Part shown: positions 1-10,009 of the stretch, one piece after another | How the letters are laid out: every line of letters begins with the position of its first letter | Position numbering within the stretch: the first letter of the stretch is position 1 | Assembly: GCA_038025085.1 (NCBI GenBank) | Contig: CM076144.1 | Location: 20,405,501 to 20,469,500, forward strand | Length of the DNA: 64,000 nt | Origin: Tetragonia tetragonoides | Lineage: Eukaryota; Streptophyta; Magnoliopsida; Caryophyllales; Aizoaceae | Direction: 5' to 3' | The notes under the pieces: model-generated | Databases searched by the model: none | Told to the model about the DNA's origin: nothing | What the model saw: only the letters and a program-made list of their open reading frames with translations | Program-made: the position numbers and the translations under genes

Positions 1-50
<50 letters not shown>
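1..50. repeat. (CA)n microsatellite
   Basis: Perfect dinucleotide CA run truncated by the left window edge. It lies just beyond the PBS-like sequence of the minus-strand LTR element, so it would be inside that element's internal region. Confidence 0.95.
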
Positions 51-55
<5 letters not shown>

Positions 56-97
56 TTAGTCTTGTCTATCTAAGAAACGCCTAATATTGAAATAACT

Positions 98-127
98 CTT
101 AGCTCCCCAGCAATGGCACCAAAAACT
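98..127 (-). other. Degenerate primer-binding site beside Athila-type LTR
   Basis: On the minus strand the sequence next to the LTR end reads TTTTTGGTGCCATTGCTGGG. This resembles the TGGCGCCGTTGCCGGGG-type primer-binding site typical of plant Athila-like gypsy elements, with several substitutions. It sets the polarity: the element body extends left, out of the window. Confidence 0.55.
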
Positions 128-1575
128 TGATAGGCCCGCAAGGGCACGGGTATATCGTCGTAATAAAATATCGTATCCACAGGGAGCTAGTATATATATC
201 AAAGTACTAAGTTTTCTCAAATATGTAACAACCTAAGCAAATTCGAGTTGGATTTTTGATGATTTAAATAACGAAACTAAAGCGAATAAAATTACGAAAT
301 CTAGCAAGATGAAAGATCTAGGGTTGACTTCACTTAACTAGATTACTTGATGCAATAGATAAACTTAACTAGCATGTCAATGTCAAATTGTTGCAAGGAC
401 GGATATAGGAGCCTAAACCTTCTCTCGAAGCGATAAAGACAAACTCAATGCAAACTTAACTACCTATTCTCATGGAGTCAAGTAACATCAAGAGCATGAA
501 GAGTGAAATTCAATCCAAAGCCCACAAGAAATTCTAATCTACTTTCGTGATTAGGCAACAAAGATAATTATTCGATTTTCGACAATCAACATTCCCCTTT
601 CGATTTTATGCTAACCATCCAAGTATTCAAAACCCTCTTTTAAGGATTATGAATAACAATAACTAAACAAATAATCATGTGCAATGATTAAACGACATGC
701 TAGCATCAATTTACTAAAACATCAAACAACCCAAATTAAGCTACATCAACCCTAGAATAATAAAATTAGCTACTCATGATTAAAGAGACTACTAAGCAAA
801 TGATAAGAATCAAACTAAACATGAATTAGTAAACTCAAAGAAATAACAATCATAAACTAAAGGATTAAAACTAGAAGCAATTGAGAGGGGGGAAGAGAGA
901 GAGTAGCAATGAGAGATAAACCAAGAAGCTTCAATTGAAATTGCCAAAACTTGAACTTGTTCTTCAAATTGCAAATAAACTAGAGAATTTGATAGTATCT
1001 AAGTACTTAATGTAAATTCTAAGCTATTCTAATGGAGTAGAGAGAGATGCTGGATAGATAGACAGTGAGAGAGGAGCCCTTTTATAAGACTATACACGTT
1101 TAATCTCATGGGAGAAAAGAAGAGAAAAGGTCTCTTGTCGATTATGCATAAATCGCACAAGAGAATGATCGTGCCAACATAGGCATGATCGGGCTTGCTC
1201 TTTTTCTTCAAGATTTTCAGCTACTGACTTTCTCATATGACAACAGATGATCATGCCTATTGGAAGCATGGCCATGCACTGTAGACTAGTCCAAAGCTTC
1301 ACAATTTCTAGCATATCTTGTCATTCCAACTTCGATTCCTTCTTCTTTGCTTCTTTGCTTCTTCCCTTGACACTCCAAAGTCCATATTGATTTCGATTGT
1401 ACATTTGGTCAGCTCCAAAATGATCGTAAAATCACATTAAACGCACAAATATACCCAAGTAGTGATCCTCATCATAAATGAATAAAATCCAATTATAAAT
1501 GAGAATACTCACACAAATATAGGACGGATGAGTTCACATATACCATGAAAAACAACACTATTTAGGCACTCATCA
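128..1575 (-). mobile_element. Athila-type gypsy LTR (5' LTR of an element leaving the window, minus strand)
   Basis: The segment begins TGATAGG and ends ACTCATCA on the plus strand, so it is bounded by TG...CA with short inverted ends (TGAT/ATCA). The left edge abuts a degenerate tRNA-Asp-like PBS. The sequence near that edge (cccgcaagggcacgggtata, tatcgtatccacaggga) is of the kind seen at the ends of Athila LTRs. The length of 1448 bp fits the lineage. No internal coding region is visible because the element continues left. The 5 bp following the right end are gatac; the matching TSD would be off-window. The short ORFs inside it are not credible genes. Alternatively it is a solo LTR that happens to retain PBS-like sequence. 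Confidence 0.6.
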
Positions 1576-1584
1576 GATACCATA

Positions 1585-1708
1585 TGAAAGACTATTGAAG
1601 TGAATGGCTCAACCAGACTGGGAGCCCTGGCATATTATATATATAGAGTTTACAGAGTCCAAAACGGATACAGTTTCCTAAATAAATATTTACATATCTA
1701 TATTCCTC
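1585..1708 (-). repeat. Copia LTR copy in inverted orientation
   Basis: About 120 bp is the reverse complement, with some divergence, of 2836-2942. Shared blocks include TGAAAGAATATTGAAGTGAA, CCTAAATAAATATTTACAT and a TATATATAGAGT stretch. It joins the middle of the copia RT region directly, instead of a PBS and gag, so the element is rearranged. Confidence 0.7.
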
Positions 1709-1724
1709 TAAAACTAAATATAAT

Positions 1725-2835
1725 TATGATGAGACTGTTGAAAGATTGAAAGCTAGTTTGGTTGCCTGTGAAAATCTGTCAGAAACCTGACATTGACTTC
1801 CATAAGATGTTTAGCCCTATTGTTAAACTTGCTACTATTAGAATTGTCTCTTCTATTTTGTTGACATGTGGTTGGACCATCCGTCAGTTAGATGTCAAAA
1901 ATGCTTTTCTTCATGGGTTTTTGCAAGAGCAAGTGTATATGACCCAACCCCTTGGGTTTATTCATCCTCAATTCCCTGGTCATGTATGTCACCTCAAGAA
2001 GTAGATATATGGTCTAAAACAGGTTCCTAGGGCCTGGTTCCAGCGTTTTAGTACTTTTCTTCCGTCTCATGGTTTTATTTGCAGTGTTTCTGATTCCTCC
2101 ATGTTTATCTGTCGATCGGGTCCTTCTGTTATTAGTTTACTCATGTATGTCGATGATTTTATTTTTATAGGTAGTGACCCTACTCTAGTTCACAATCTCA
2201 TTGAGCCACCACATTCGCCATGAAAGATCTTAGGGACGTTCATTATTTTCTTGGTAATCAGGTGGTGCGCAGTCCCTTAGGTATTTCCCTTACTCAGGTG
2301 GTGCGAAGTCTCATGGTTTTAATTCGCAAGTCGGCCTCTCTCCGAGTATTATGGTGGCATTTTTCGATGCAGATTGGGCTGGATATCCTGACAGTCCTCG
2401 TTCCACCACTGGCTATGCCTTTTACATACCTTAGTGGCAATCTTGTCTCATTGTGTAGTAAAAAACAACTACAGTGTCGAAATCCTCTACTTAAGCAGAA
2501 TATCGGGCTATGCATTGTCGTTGCTGATACTACTTGGGTTCGTTAGTTCCTTGCTGAACTTGGTCATGTTCTTCGTCAACCGGTTCATCTCATGTGTAAT
2601 AACATTAGTGCTACATACGTGACAATGAACCCTGTGCTCCATGATCGCTCCTAGCATGTGAATGTTGGTTATCATCTTGTTCGTGAGCGTATCGCTCATG
2701 GTGACCTTGTCATTTGCTATATTCCTACTCGGTTTCAGCTGGCTGACATTTTGACCAAGGCCCTCCCGTCCAAACAGTTTCATTTTCTTAAGTCTAATCT
2801 ATTCGTGCATCCCCCAAATCAGCTTAAGGGGGCCT
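1725..2835 (+). pseudogene. Ty1/copia pol remnant (RT and RNase H)
   Basis: Interrupted reading frames encode the 3' part of a copia polyprotein. RT motifs include the region around QLDVKNAFLHG (about 1888-1918), IYGLKQVPRAW (after a stop at 2002) and the catalytic box LLMYVDDFIFIGSD (about 2140). RNase H traces follow (SGNLVSLCSKKQ, then ADILTKALPSKQFHFLK near 2745). There are several stops and frameshifts, and a deletion between RT and RNase H around 2290-2350. A purine-rich tract (cttaagggggcc, about 2823-2834) precedes the 3' LTR as expected. Gag, protease, integrase and the N-terminal RT are missing. The element is dead. Confidence 0.85.
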
Positions 2836-2942
2836 AAACAGAAATATATAAATGTAAATATTTATTTAGGAAACTATATCTGTTTTGGACTCTATATATA
2901 TAATATGTCAGTGGTTGAGACATTCACTTCAATATTCTTTCA
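2836..2942 (+). repeat. Copia 3' LTR (short)
   Basis: Follows the polypurine tract at the end of the copia pol remnant and ends in ...CTTTCA. It is about 107 bp and matches 1585-1708 in inverted orientation. Contains a TATATATA stretch. Confidence 0.7.
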
Positions 2943-3006
2943 TACATTTTAGTGCACATATAATGACAATTTTTTGTGTAACCATCTAACTTAAGATGGC
3001 TAATAC

Positions 3007-3643
3007 TAGGGGTAAGCGCAACCGGGTACACACAGGTATTGCACTACCAGAAATTGAAATTGGATCATTGTTTTCCTAATTCTTAAGAATTGGAATTGGT
3101 TGCAGTGATTCCTAATTCTTATGAATTCGAATTTGATCCAGTGGGTACCCACCGAATCCTGAGTACCCAAATCCATATTAAATTCAAATTTTATTACTTT
3201 TTACATCCAATTATTTTATATTTTGATAAGAAAATTTAATTATGATTTTGCACCAACAAATATTACTTTTCAGTGACACAACAACTTAACATATTACAAT
3301 CAAAATACTGAACATTGTAAATCCAAATTGAAATTACATTAAAATTATTAATATTACAAATACAATCATTAAATCATCAAATTTACAAATACTGTTTTTT
3401 GAACCACTATTATTATCAAAAAATCACCATTCTTTTTCCAACAAGGGAAAAACTCATATAATTTTTTCTACACTAGGTATGCATGCAACCGGTTCCGGTT
3501 CCCAAAAGTCAAAAATTGGAATTCAATTTATTTGGTATCGGTTCCTATATTTGAGAATTAGAATTGAAATTGGTTGGATAGTACCAGTTTTGAAACTAAT
3601 TCCAATTCCGATACTAGTTATCTAGATTTTCAGGTCACCCCTA
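3007..3643. mobile_element. hAT-type MITE, copy 1
   Basis: A 637-bp non-coding element with terminal inverted repeats TAGGGGTAAGC / GGTCACCCCTA, flanked by a perfect 8-bp target duplication gctaatac (2999-3006 and 3644-3651). The YAGGGNTG-like terminus and 8-bp TSD are hAT hallmarks. The interior is rich in repeated GGTTCC/GGAATTGG-type units near both ends, possibly transposase-binding subterminal repeats. A homologous copy lies at 36965-37623. No transposase is encoded. Confidence 0.85.
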
Positions 3644-3856
3644 GCTAATACCATTGCATCCCTCCTCCCAAAAAAAACAATGTCCTAGCACTACACAAAT
3701 TTGGCACCTAACAAAATATAGAAGCCAGTACGAATAGACAAATCATTTCGGGATTGGATGGGAAGGATTATATAATACATCAAAAAGAAACCCTACAATT
3801 TTGGGTTTCATTTTAACCACATACTACGTTCGAACAAAGGAGACGACGTCAACAAA
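3644..3856. other. Promoter-like sequence upstream of exon copy 1
   Basis: Contains a TATA-like element (gattatataatac, about 3768-3780) about 80 bp upstream of the ATG at 3857, followed by a leader. This suggests the duplicated exon arrived with its own core promoter. Nothing else is recognised. Confidence 0.35.
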
Positions 3857-4016
3857 ATGGCAGCAGCTCCAGCTCAACCTCCATTGAAGATGGACAACGC
3901 TGAAATATTGCATGACACACTACACCTTTCATGGAGACACAACACTGAACACATTGAGGGTTGGGGGGGGAGAACAATCTCCCTTCCTCTAAGCCCTTAA
4001 TCTACCTAAGAATGCT
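3857..4016 (+). pseudogene. Decayed copy of an unidentified first exon
   Basis: Starts ATG GCA GCA GCT CCA and runs in parallel with the exon at 6453-6609: MAAAPAQPPLKMD, then a region near LHLSWR and HIEGWG. It carries substitutions, a frameshift in the G-run near 3961-3970, and an altered splice donor (gctagtaaac in place of gctggtacgt). It is therefore a broken paralogue. The downstream sequence (4020-4450) resembles the intron-like sequence after 6610. I do not recognise the protein family. Confidence 0.55.
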
Positions 4017-4260
4017 AGTAAACTAAAAGTTCATTTTTTTGGCCCATTTCAATCTTACTCTATTTTTATCTCCTCTGTTGTACTTGTTTATGAAACTTAC
4101 CTAGTTAAAGTAACATTTTTGTTAATGTTTTGGCCCTTATTCAGTTTGTGATGCTTGTTTGTGTAGTGTACCTAGTTAAAGTTACATTTTTTTTGAATTT
4201 TGTGGCCATTTCAGTGTAATGTTCTTGTTTATGAAATGTATAGTGAAAGTTGACATTTTC

Positions 4261-6317
4261 CAACATTTTTGTTAATGTTTTGGCCCTTATTCAGTTTGTT
4301 ATGCTTGTTTGTATAATGTGCCTAGTTAAAGTTATATTCTTTTAAAATTTTGTGGCCATTTTCAGTTTATTGTTCTTGTTTGTGAAATGTAGAGTGAAAG
4401 TTGATATTTTTGTTGCCTTATGCAGTTTTCTTAGTTTTTCTCAAGCTTTTAGTCACAAACACAAGAACTTCTCACCTTCTGTAACGGGTAAAAGTTGGCT
4501 ATTTGTTCGACTAAAACAAGAAACATAGTACATATATAGACTCCAAGTTGAAAAAACAAACACCTATGGTTACAACTCCTTAGCCTTCCAACATTAAAAA
4601 TAATAGAAGGCAAACTTCAAATCAAAGCATTTTCCTCTAGTAGCCACGCCAAACGACACCTACTACTAGAAAAACGACTTCCTCCCTCCAAATTTGAGAC
4701 AGAGGACAAATGCAACTTCAAAATCAAGAAAAGTAGCTCCTCCACACCTTGTACACCACCCTTATCTTATAAGCCTAAAAAAAGCTCACCATTGTTCCAA
4801 TCGAACAAAATTTCTAGTGTAATAATTTTCTTAAGGGGAGGGATATTTAAGATATGAACTATTTTTTGAAAAAAAATCTTGTAAATGCAATGTGGGGTTG
4901 AATATAAGTCAATGCTATTATTTTTTCTTTTTCTATCTTTATTATTATTTTTTTAATAGAAAGGAAATCTCGATATGAGGCTTGAAGCCACTTCTATATT
5001 GAGACAAATAAGGGGTATGCTATCACGATACCTATCATAGTTCAAGTAAAACGATTACTGGTTTTTTTTGGGTAAATTCGGCTACTTTTTAGTTTATTTT
5101 TCCGGGTTGTAAGCGGGTTCGTGTTGTTAGAAGTCTTAGAACCCAAAAAAATCGGGTCGGGATAGATTTTCGGGTCGTGTTAGCTTTTGGCAGCTTTACC
5201 TAGAGGCCCTCATTTTTTATTCGCCTTAGGGCCTCTAAATTGCTAGGGATGGGGTTGTTATCCCTCCTCCAGTAAAAAAAATTAATAAAAAAAAAAAAGA
5301 ACAATGTACTAAGTCCTAGCACTACACCAATTTTTCAACATTTTTGTTAATGTTTTGGCCCTTATTCAGTTTGTTATGCTTGTTTGTGTAATGTACCTAG
5401 TTAAAGTTACATTCTTTTAAAATTTTGTGGCTATTATCAGTTTATTGTTCTTGTTTGTGAAATGTAGTGTGAAAGTTGTCATTTTTGTTGCTCTTTGCAG
5501 TTTTCTCTGTTTTTCTCAAGCTTTTAGTCACAAACATAATTAAATCGAACTTCTCACCTTCTGTAACGGGTTAAAGTTGGTTATCTATTCGACTAAAACA
5601 CGAAACATAGTACATATATAGACTCCAAAATGAAAAAAAAAATATATCTTTGGTTACACTTCCTTAGCCCTGCAACATTAAAAATAATAGAAGACAAACT
5701 TCAAATTAAAGTATTTTCTTCCAATAGCCACGCCAACGACACCTACTACTGAAATAAACTTACTCCCTCCAAAGTTGAGACAGAGAACAAATACAACTTC
5801 AAAACCAAGAAAAGTAGCCCCTCCACACCTTGCACACCACCCATATCTTATAAAGCCCCGAAAAAGTTCACCATTGTTCCAATCGAAAAAAAATTCCAGT
5901 GTAATAATTTTCTTAAGGGGGGGATATTTAAGATATGAACTAGTTTTTGAAGAAAAAATCTTGTAAATGCAATGTGGGGTTGAATATAAGTCAATGCTAT
6001 TATTTTTCCTTTTTTCTATCTTTATTATTATTTTTTTAATAGAAAGGAAATCTCCTTCTTTAATGGATATGAGGTTTGAAGTCACGTCTATATTGAGACA
6101 AATAGGGGGTACGTTATCATGATACCTATCATAGTTCAAGTAAATCGATTACTGGTTTTTTTTGGGTAAATTCGACTACTTTTAGTTTATTTTTTCGGGT
6201 TATAAGCGGGTTCGTGTTGTTAGAAGTCTTAGAACCCAAAAAAATCGGGTCGGGATGGGTTTCGGATCGTGTTAACTTTTGACAGTTTTACCTAGAGGCC
6301 CTCATTTTTCATTCCCC
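4261..6317. repeat. Two direct units of about 1 kb (segmental tandem duplication)
   Basis: Unit 1 (4261 to about 5215) and unit 2 (5337 to about 6310) are near-copies, from caacatttttgttaatgttt through the purine tract and tagaggccctcattttt. They include the same CT/AT-rich inserts. A shorter repeat of the unit start also occurs near 4120. Unit 2 lacks the exon present before unit 1, so a deletion accompanied or followed the duplication. No credible coding sequence: ORFs here are shadows in AT-rich DNA. Confidence 0.8.
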
Positions 6318-6452
6318 TTTAGCCAATTTAGTATATTCTAGGGTTATTTTGATTGTAGATGTCATATGGCTTTTCCAATTAATGAAAATTTCCTATTCCC
6401 CTCTAAAAAAAAACAAAACAAAAGAGGAGAGAACAGAGACGTTAACAAAAAC

Positions 6453-6609
6453 ATGGCAGCAGCTCCAGCTCAGCCTCCATTGAAGATGGACAGTGCTGAA
6501 GTTTTGCAGGACACACTACACCTTTCATGGAGACAGGCCTCTCAACACATTGAGGGTTGGGGGGAAAAGCAATCTCCTCTCCCCCAAGCCCTTGACTTAC
6601 CTAATGCTG
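6453..6609 (+). CDS. Unidentified plant first exon (partial gene)
   Basis: A true ATG opens MAAAPAQPPLKMDSAEVLQD and continues for about 52 codons to a good splice donor, GCTG|GTACGTAC at 6609/6610. The peptide is acidic with a Trp-containing segment (HLSWRQASQHIEGWG). I do not recognise it. No convincing second exon is visible downstream on this strand, so it is either the 5' end of a gene with a distant exon 2 or a stranded gene fragment. It is better preserved than its copy at 3857-4016, which suggests this is the original or the younger copy. The leader is A-rich. Confidence 0.4.
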
Positions 6610-6759
6610 GTACGTACTAAATGCATTTCTTTGTTAAAGTTTACAATTTTTTAAAATTTTGTGGCCATTTACAATTGTTGTTCTTGTTTGTGTAATGTAC
6701 CTACTTAAAGTTTACATTTTTTTAAATATTTTATGGCCCTTTTTAGTTTGATGTTTTTG

Positions 6760-6917
6760 TGAAATGGCCTGCCAAAAACCGGCTTGTTTGGATCGGTTGT
6801 GGATGAAAAGGCGGCTCTTTTTGCTGGTGGATTGTCGTTTTCGGTTTCGTTGACCTCCATTGATGAATTGTTGTTATTTGGTTGTGAGTTTCTGCATAGT
6901 CGAAATCGATTAGACAT
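6760..6917 (-). CDS. Unidentified exon-like ORF, minus strand
   Basis: The minus strand has an ATG at 6917 and reads MSNRFRLCRNSQPNNNNSSM, then an acidic stretch and a basic PPAKRAAF segment ending near DPNKPVFG. The composition (Asn/Ser run, acidic run, short KR patch) is protein-like rather than AT-driven, unlike surrounding frames. After about 6762 the frame becomes low-complexity Lys-rich, consistent with running past an exon end. Family not recognised. It sits inside sequence resembling the intron of the plus-strand exon, so it may be a captured fragment. Confidence 0.3.
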
Positions 6918-8087
6918 TTTTATTGCCCTTTCCAGTTTTCTCTGTTTTTCTCAAGTTATTATGTATGGGTATAGATGTGCTCTACTCCATTTGCTCACTA
7001 CTGCTATCTTATATACTGAATACATCATCAGTAGTTTACACTATAGCAAATTCTAAAAAGAACTCCATGGATAACAATCAAAGGTGCTTTGCATAAGTTG
7101 TTGTATCTTTACATTTTGAGAGTCCGTTGCTCTAAGATGCTGTTGAATGATGTCAGTTTTAATGATCTGTTGTTTAGTGCGATTTTCCTTCTTGAAAATG
7201 CTCGCTTTTCTCTCCTGCTATGGCTGCTCTTGTAATCACTTTGTATGGGTTCTTCCTGCAGCTACCTGTAAAGCCCAATTAATGATATCATGCCAGTCTT
7301 TGCACTTGATGTTATAACCAACACATAATCTCCCCAGTAACTTTCCTGGAATAGAGCATCTGTAGAGCAAGTACAGTGTTCATGTGTCTAATTCCAATTT
7401 TTTGCAGTCTGTCTTGGGTGGGCAATCTTTGTTGACAGATGTAAAACCATCATTTTCTATATGACAGGAACTCAAAAGTAACAGAATTCACCAAGTTGAA
7501 TAAATAATTGCGTTAAAGATCATAAGAATCCAAAACTGAAAAACACAAAAATTTGGCATGATTGTCCAGCTGTTCAGCAGCAGCTTCTAACATCAGTAGG
7601 ACTTGACAGCCTGAACAGTAGACTTCACATGCAAACCAAACCAGAAAATACAGGCCGCACTTATTAAAAGAACTTATTAGACACAATTTTATTTAATCAA
7701 CTATGTATCTGTTTTATTAGAATTCATCAAAATGTTCTCAAGATAAATAAGATTAGTGCGATGAATTAACAGTTCTCTTGATCATTTCCGTTATTTGTCC
7801 AGCATTGCTCCATAATATGTACTCTTATCAATATGTACTCTTCTTCAGAAACAACTAAAACCTTCATCCAACGAGCAAAAAAAAAAAAACTAAAACCTTT
7901 ATCCAATCAGACCCCTACACTTGTTCCATTGACATTACCAGATTAGACTTAAAATGGCTTTCACCCAGCAAACTGAAAGAGATATATCAGCTATAGTCAT
8001 AAGAACATAATCCCAACTCCCTTTCTCCCTTTAAATACCCAGTAACTGTTGGCCAGCTATAGACCTTTTGAGTCCAAACAACCACAA
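6918..8087. other. No recognisable feature
   Basis: AT-rich sequence without a credible ORF, terminal repeats or RNA gene that I can recognise. Pyrimidine tracts followed by CAG (for example near 7257-7261) could be splice acceptors, but no exon could be assembled. Confidence 0.4.
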
Positions 8088-8420
8088 TTAACTGAGTAAC
8101 ATCAACAACAGACCAAGTAGAGCAGAAGCAACAGCAAGTAATAACATAATTTGCTTCTTTTGATCTCTGTGGTGTTCTACTCTAACCTCAGGCATTCCTG
8201 TTTGTTATTACAAAATCATCAACAATAAAGCTATAATTAGAAACAATCCGGATTTTACCCATAACCAAATTACATAAAAAGCAGCAAATAATTGACTGCT
8301 AAGTCAGATTAAAGGGATTTTAAAGTGAGAAATAACAACCATGCTTCTTTTGAAAAAGAAAACCTGGACCAGAGGATCTGAGGGATGTTTGCTGCCACCA
8401 TATAGTTGAGCTATGGACAC
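8088..8420 (-). CDS. Two candidate terminal exons of a minus-strand gene
   Basis: Candidate exon 8420-8364 is bounded by gtttag| and |gttttc on the minus strand. Candidate exon 8197-8088 begins after aaacag| and ends at a TAA. Joined in phase, they read ...SSTIWWQQTSLRSSGPGMPE, followed by a basic segment RVEHHRDQKKQ and a hydrophobic tail LLLAVASALLGLLLMLL next to the stop. This would be a tail-anchored membrane protein. No protein family is recognised and upstream exons are uncertain. A further phase-compatible candidate ending HFVGKFIE-stop lies at 8814-8785. Confidence 0.3.
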
Positions 8421-9660
8421 CTAAACATCATAAACTATATATTGCCTAACCCAATGCTTCCCTACAATTATCAACATAAACAGATTAACCATCATCCATT
8501 GACCTTTTCAAAATTAAAAGGAATGAAAGATACATATTGTCTTCAATTCTTCATATTGTAATGTTGCAATTGCAAGTGTTTATGATCTTAAAAACTAAAA
8601 GGTTATAGTGAAATTCATGTTGTAACTTGTAGAGAAAAACAGAAAATCTTCTCTCGGGAATTGCTTGAAAAGACTTGGCACGGAAAGAAACAAACAAAGT
8701 ATGTCACTCTTCAGAATAACCAAATGGAATTTCAGACCAGCAGCTTATGAGAAATACCATCGATCACAGAGTGCACTTGGTGATATTATTCAATGAACTT
8801 CCCAACGAAATGCCCTGCAAATGCCCAAATTCAGAGTAATGAACTCTTTGAAGGTAAAAAAAAAAAAAATTTAAAATTTAAAAAAAAAAAAAACGAAAAT
8901 GTTTACAATTGAGAAACTATTTGGTTAAAACCTTATTTATGTGTACATCTTTGGCAAATTGTTCACTTTAACCATCCCTGAATGTACGCTGCGACAGGAC
9001 TAACAACCACGGATTAATCGATTAAGCAAAAGCCCATTGCTCATTCACACAACTCTTTTTTAAACTACTTAAATGAAGATTGTGGTGACCTATTGGATCA
9101 TGCTCCTAAATCAAAAGCTTCTGAGAAAAACATTTCATGGCAGAGGGATAGTGAAAGGGAGCAAAGGGGAGATAGGTGTCTAAGTCAACCTTACAGGTTT
9201 CACATTGCCCAATACTTAAAAGTCTCCATGAGCCCTCGTTACGGTTAGGAAATCCTTAATACAGGGGCTCGATACCTTATTGCAAGTCTTGCATCATAAA
9301 AGCTTTAACAGACAAATAAATAAATTGGTTAATTACCATTACAGCCCTGAAATTTATCCACCCGTGAATCCCCTATGCTTTCTCTTCCACAATTAAATTT
9401 TCTAAGAACTAAATGAATAAACTCCCTCTCAGCTTAAAGAGAATTACAAATTAAGCAAATCAACATCCCTGATTATGCAGGGTGGGTAGCAGCACTTGCT
9501 GCAGAGCCCATAATAAAAGGAAGACTTCATCACTCCAACTACTACTGTTTTCTTTCTATTTCCATTTTTTTAAGTCAAACAAAAACCTTTCATCATCACC
9601 CATCATCCAAGCTAAGTTTTTCCACAAAGCAGCTCGCACCAAATCAGCCTCAATATTTCA
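8421..9660. other. Mostly uninformative sequence with A-rich runs
   Basis: Contains A-runs at about 8856-8895, a possible terminal exon at 8785-8814 (minus), and otherwise no ORF or repeat boundary that I can support. It ends at the TSD of the RTE LINE (ctcatagaacatgta, 9661-9675). Confidence 0.35.
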
Positions 9661-10009
9661 CTCATAGAACATGTACAACAACAACAACCCAGTAAGTATC
9701 CCGCCTAGGGCGGGGTCTGGGGTGGTCCAGATGTACGCAGTCTTACCCCTAACTAGTCGCCTAGAAGAGAGACTGTTTCCGAAAGACCCACAAAAACTTC
9801 TTTTTTTTTTTTTTAAATACATTTTCAAAAAGGTTTTTTTTTTTTTTTTAAAAAAAAGCAATAAAGAATGATCAAAAGGGCAAGAGAAGTAAAGCAGTAA
9901 ACATACTAACACAAGATATTACTAATTGAACAACATAAAGTGAAGGAGACGCTACAGGCTATAAACAAAATGAATCAACCTCTAGTACTAGCCAATGCAC
10001 AACCATAAT

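Noticed and set aside
5678..6139. 153-codon minus-strand ORF
   Set aside because: Lies in the duplicated AT-rich unit. The homologous unit at 4600-5040 does not keep it open, and the composition is not protein-like.
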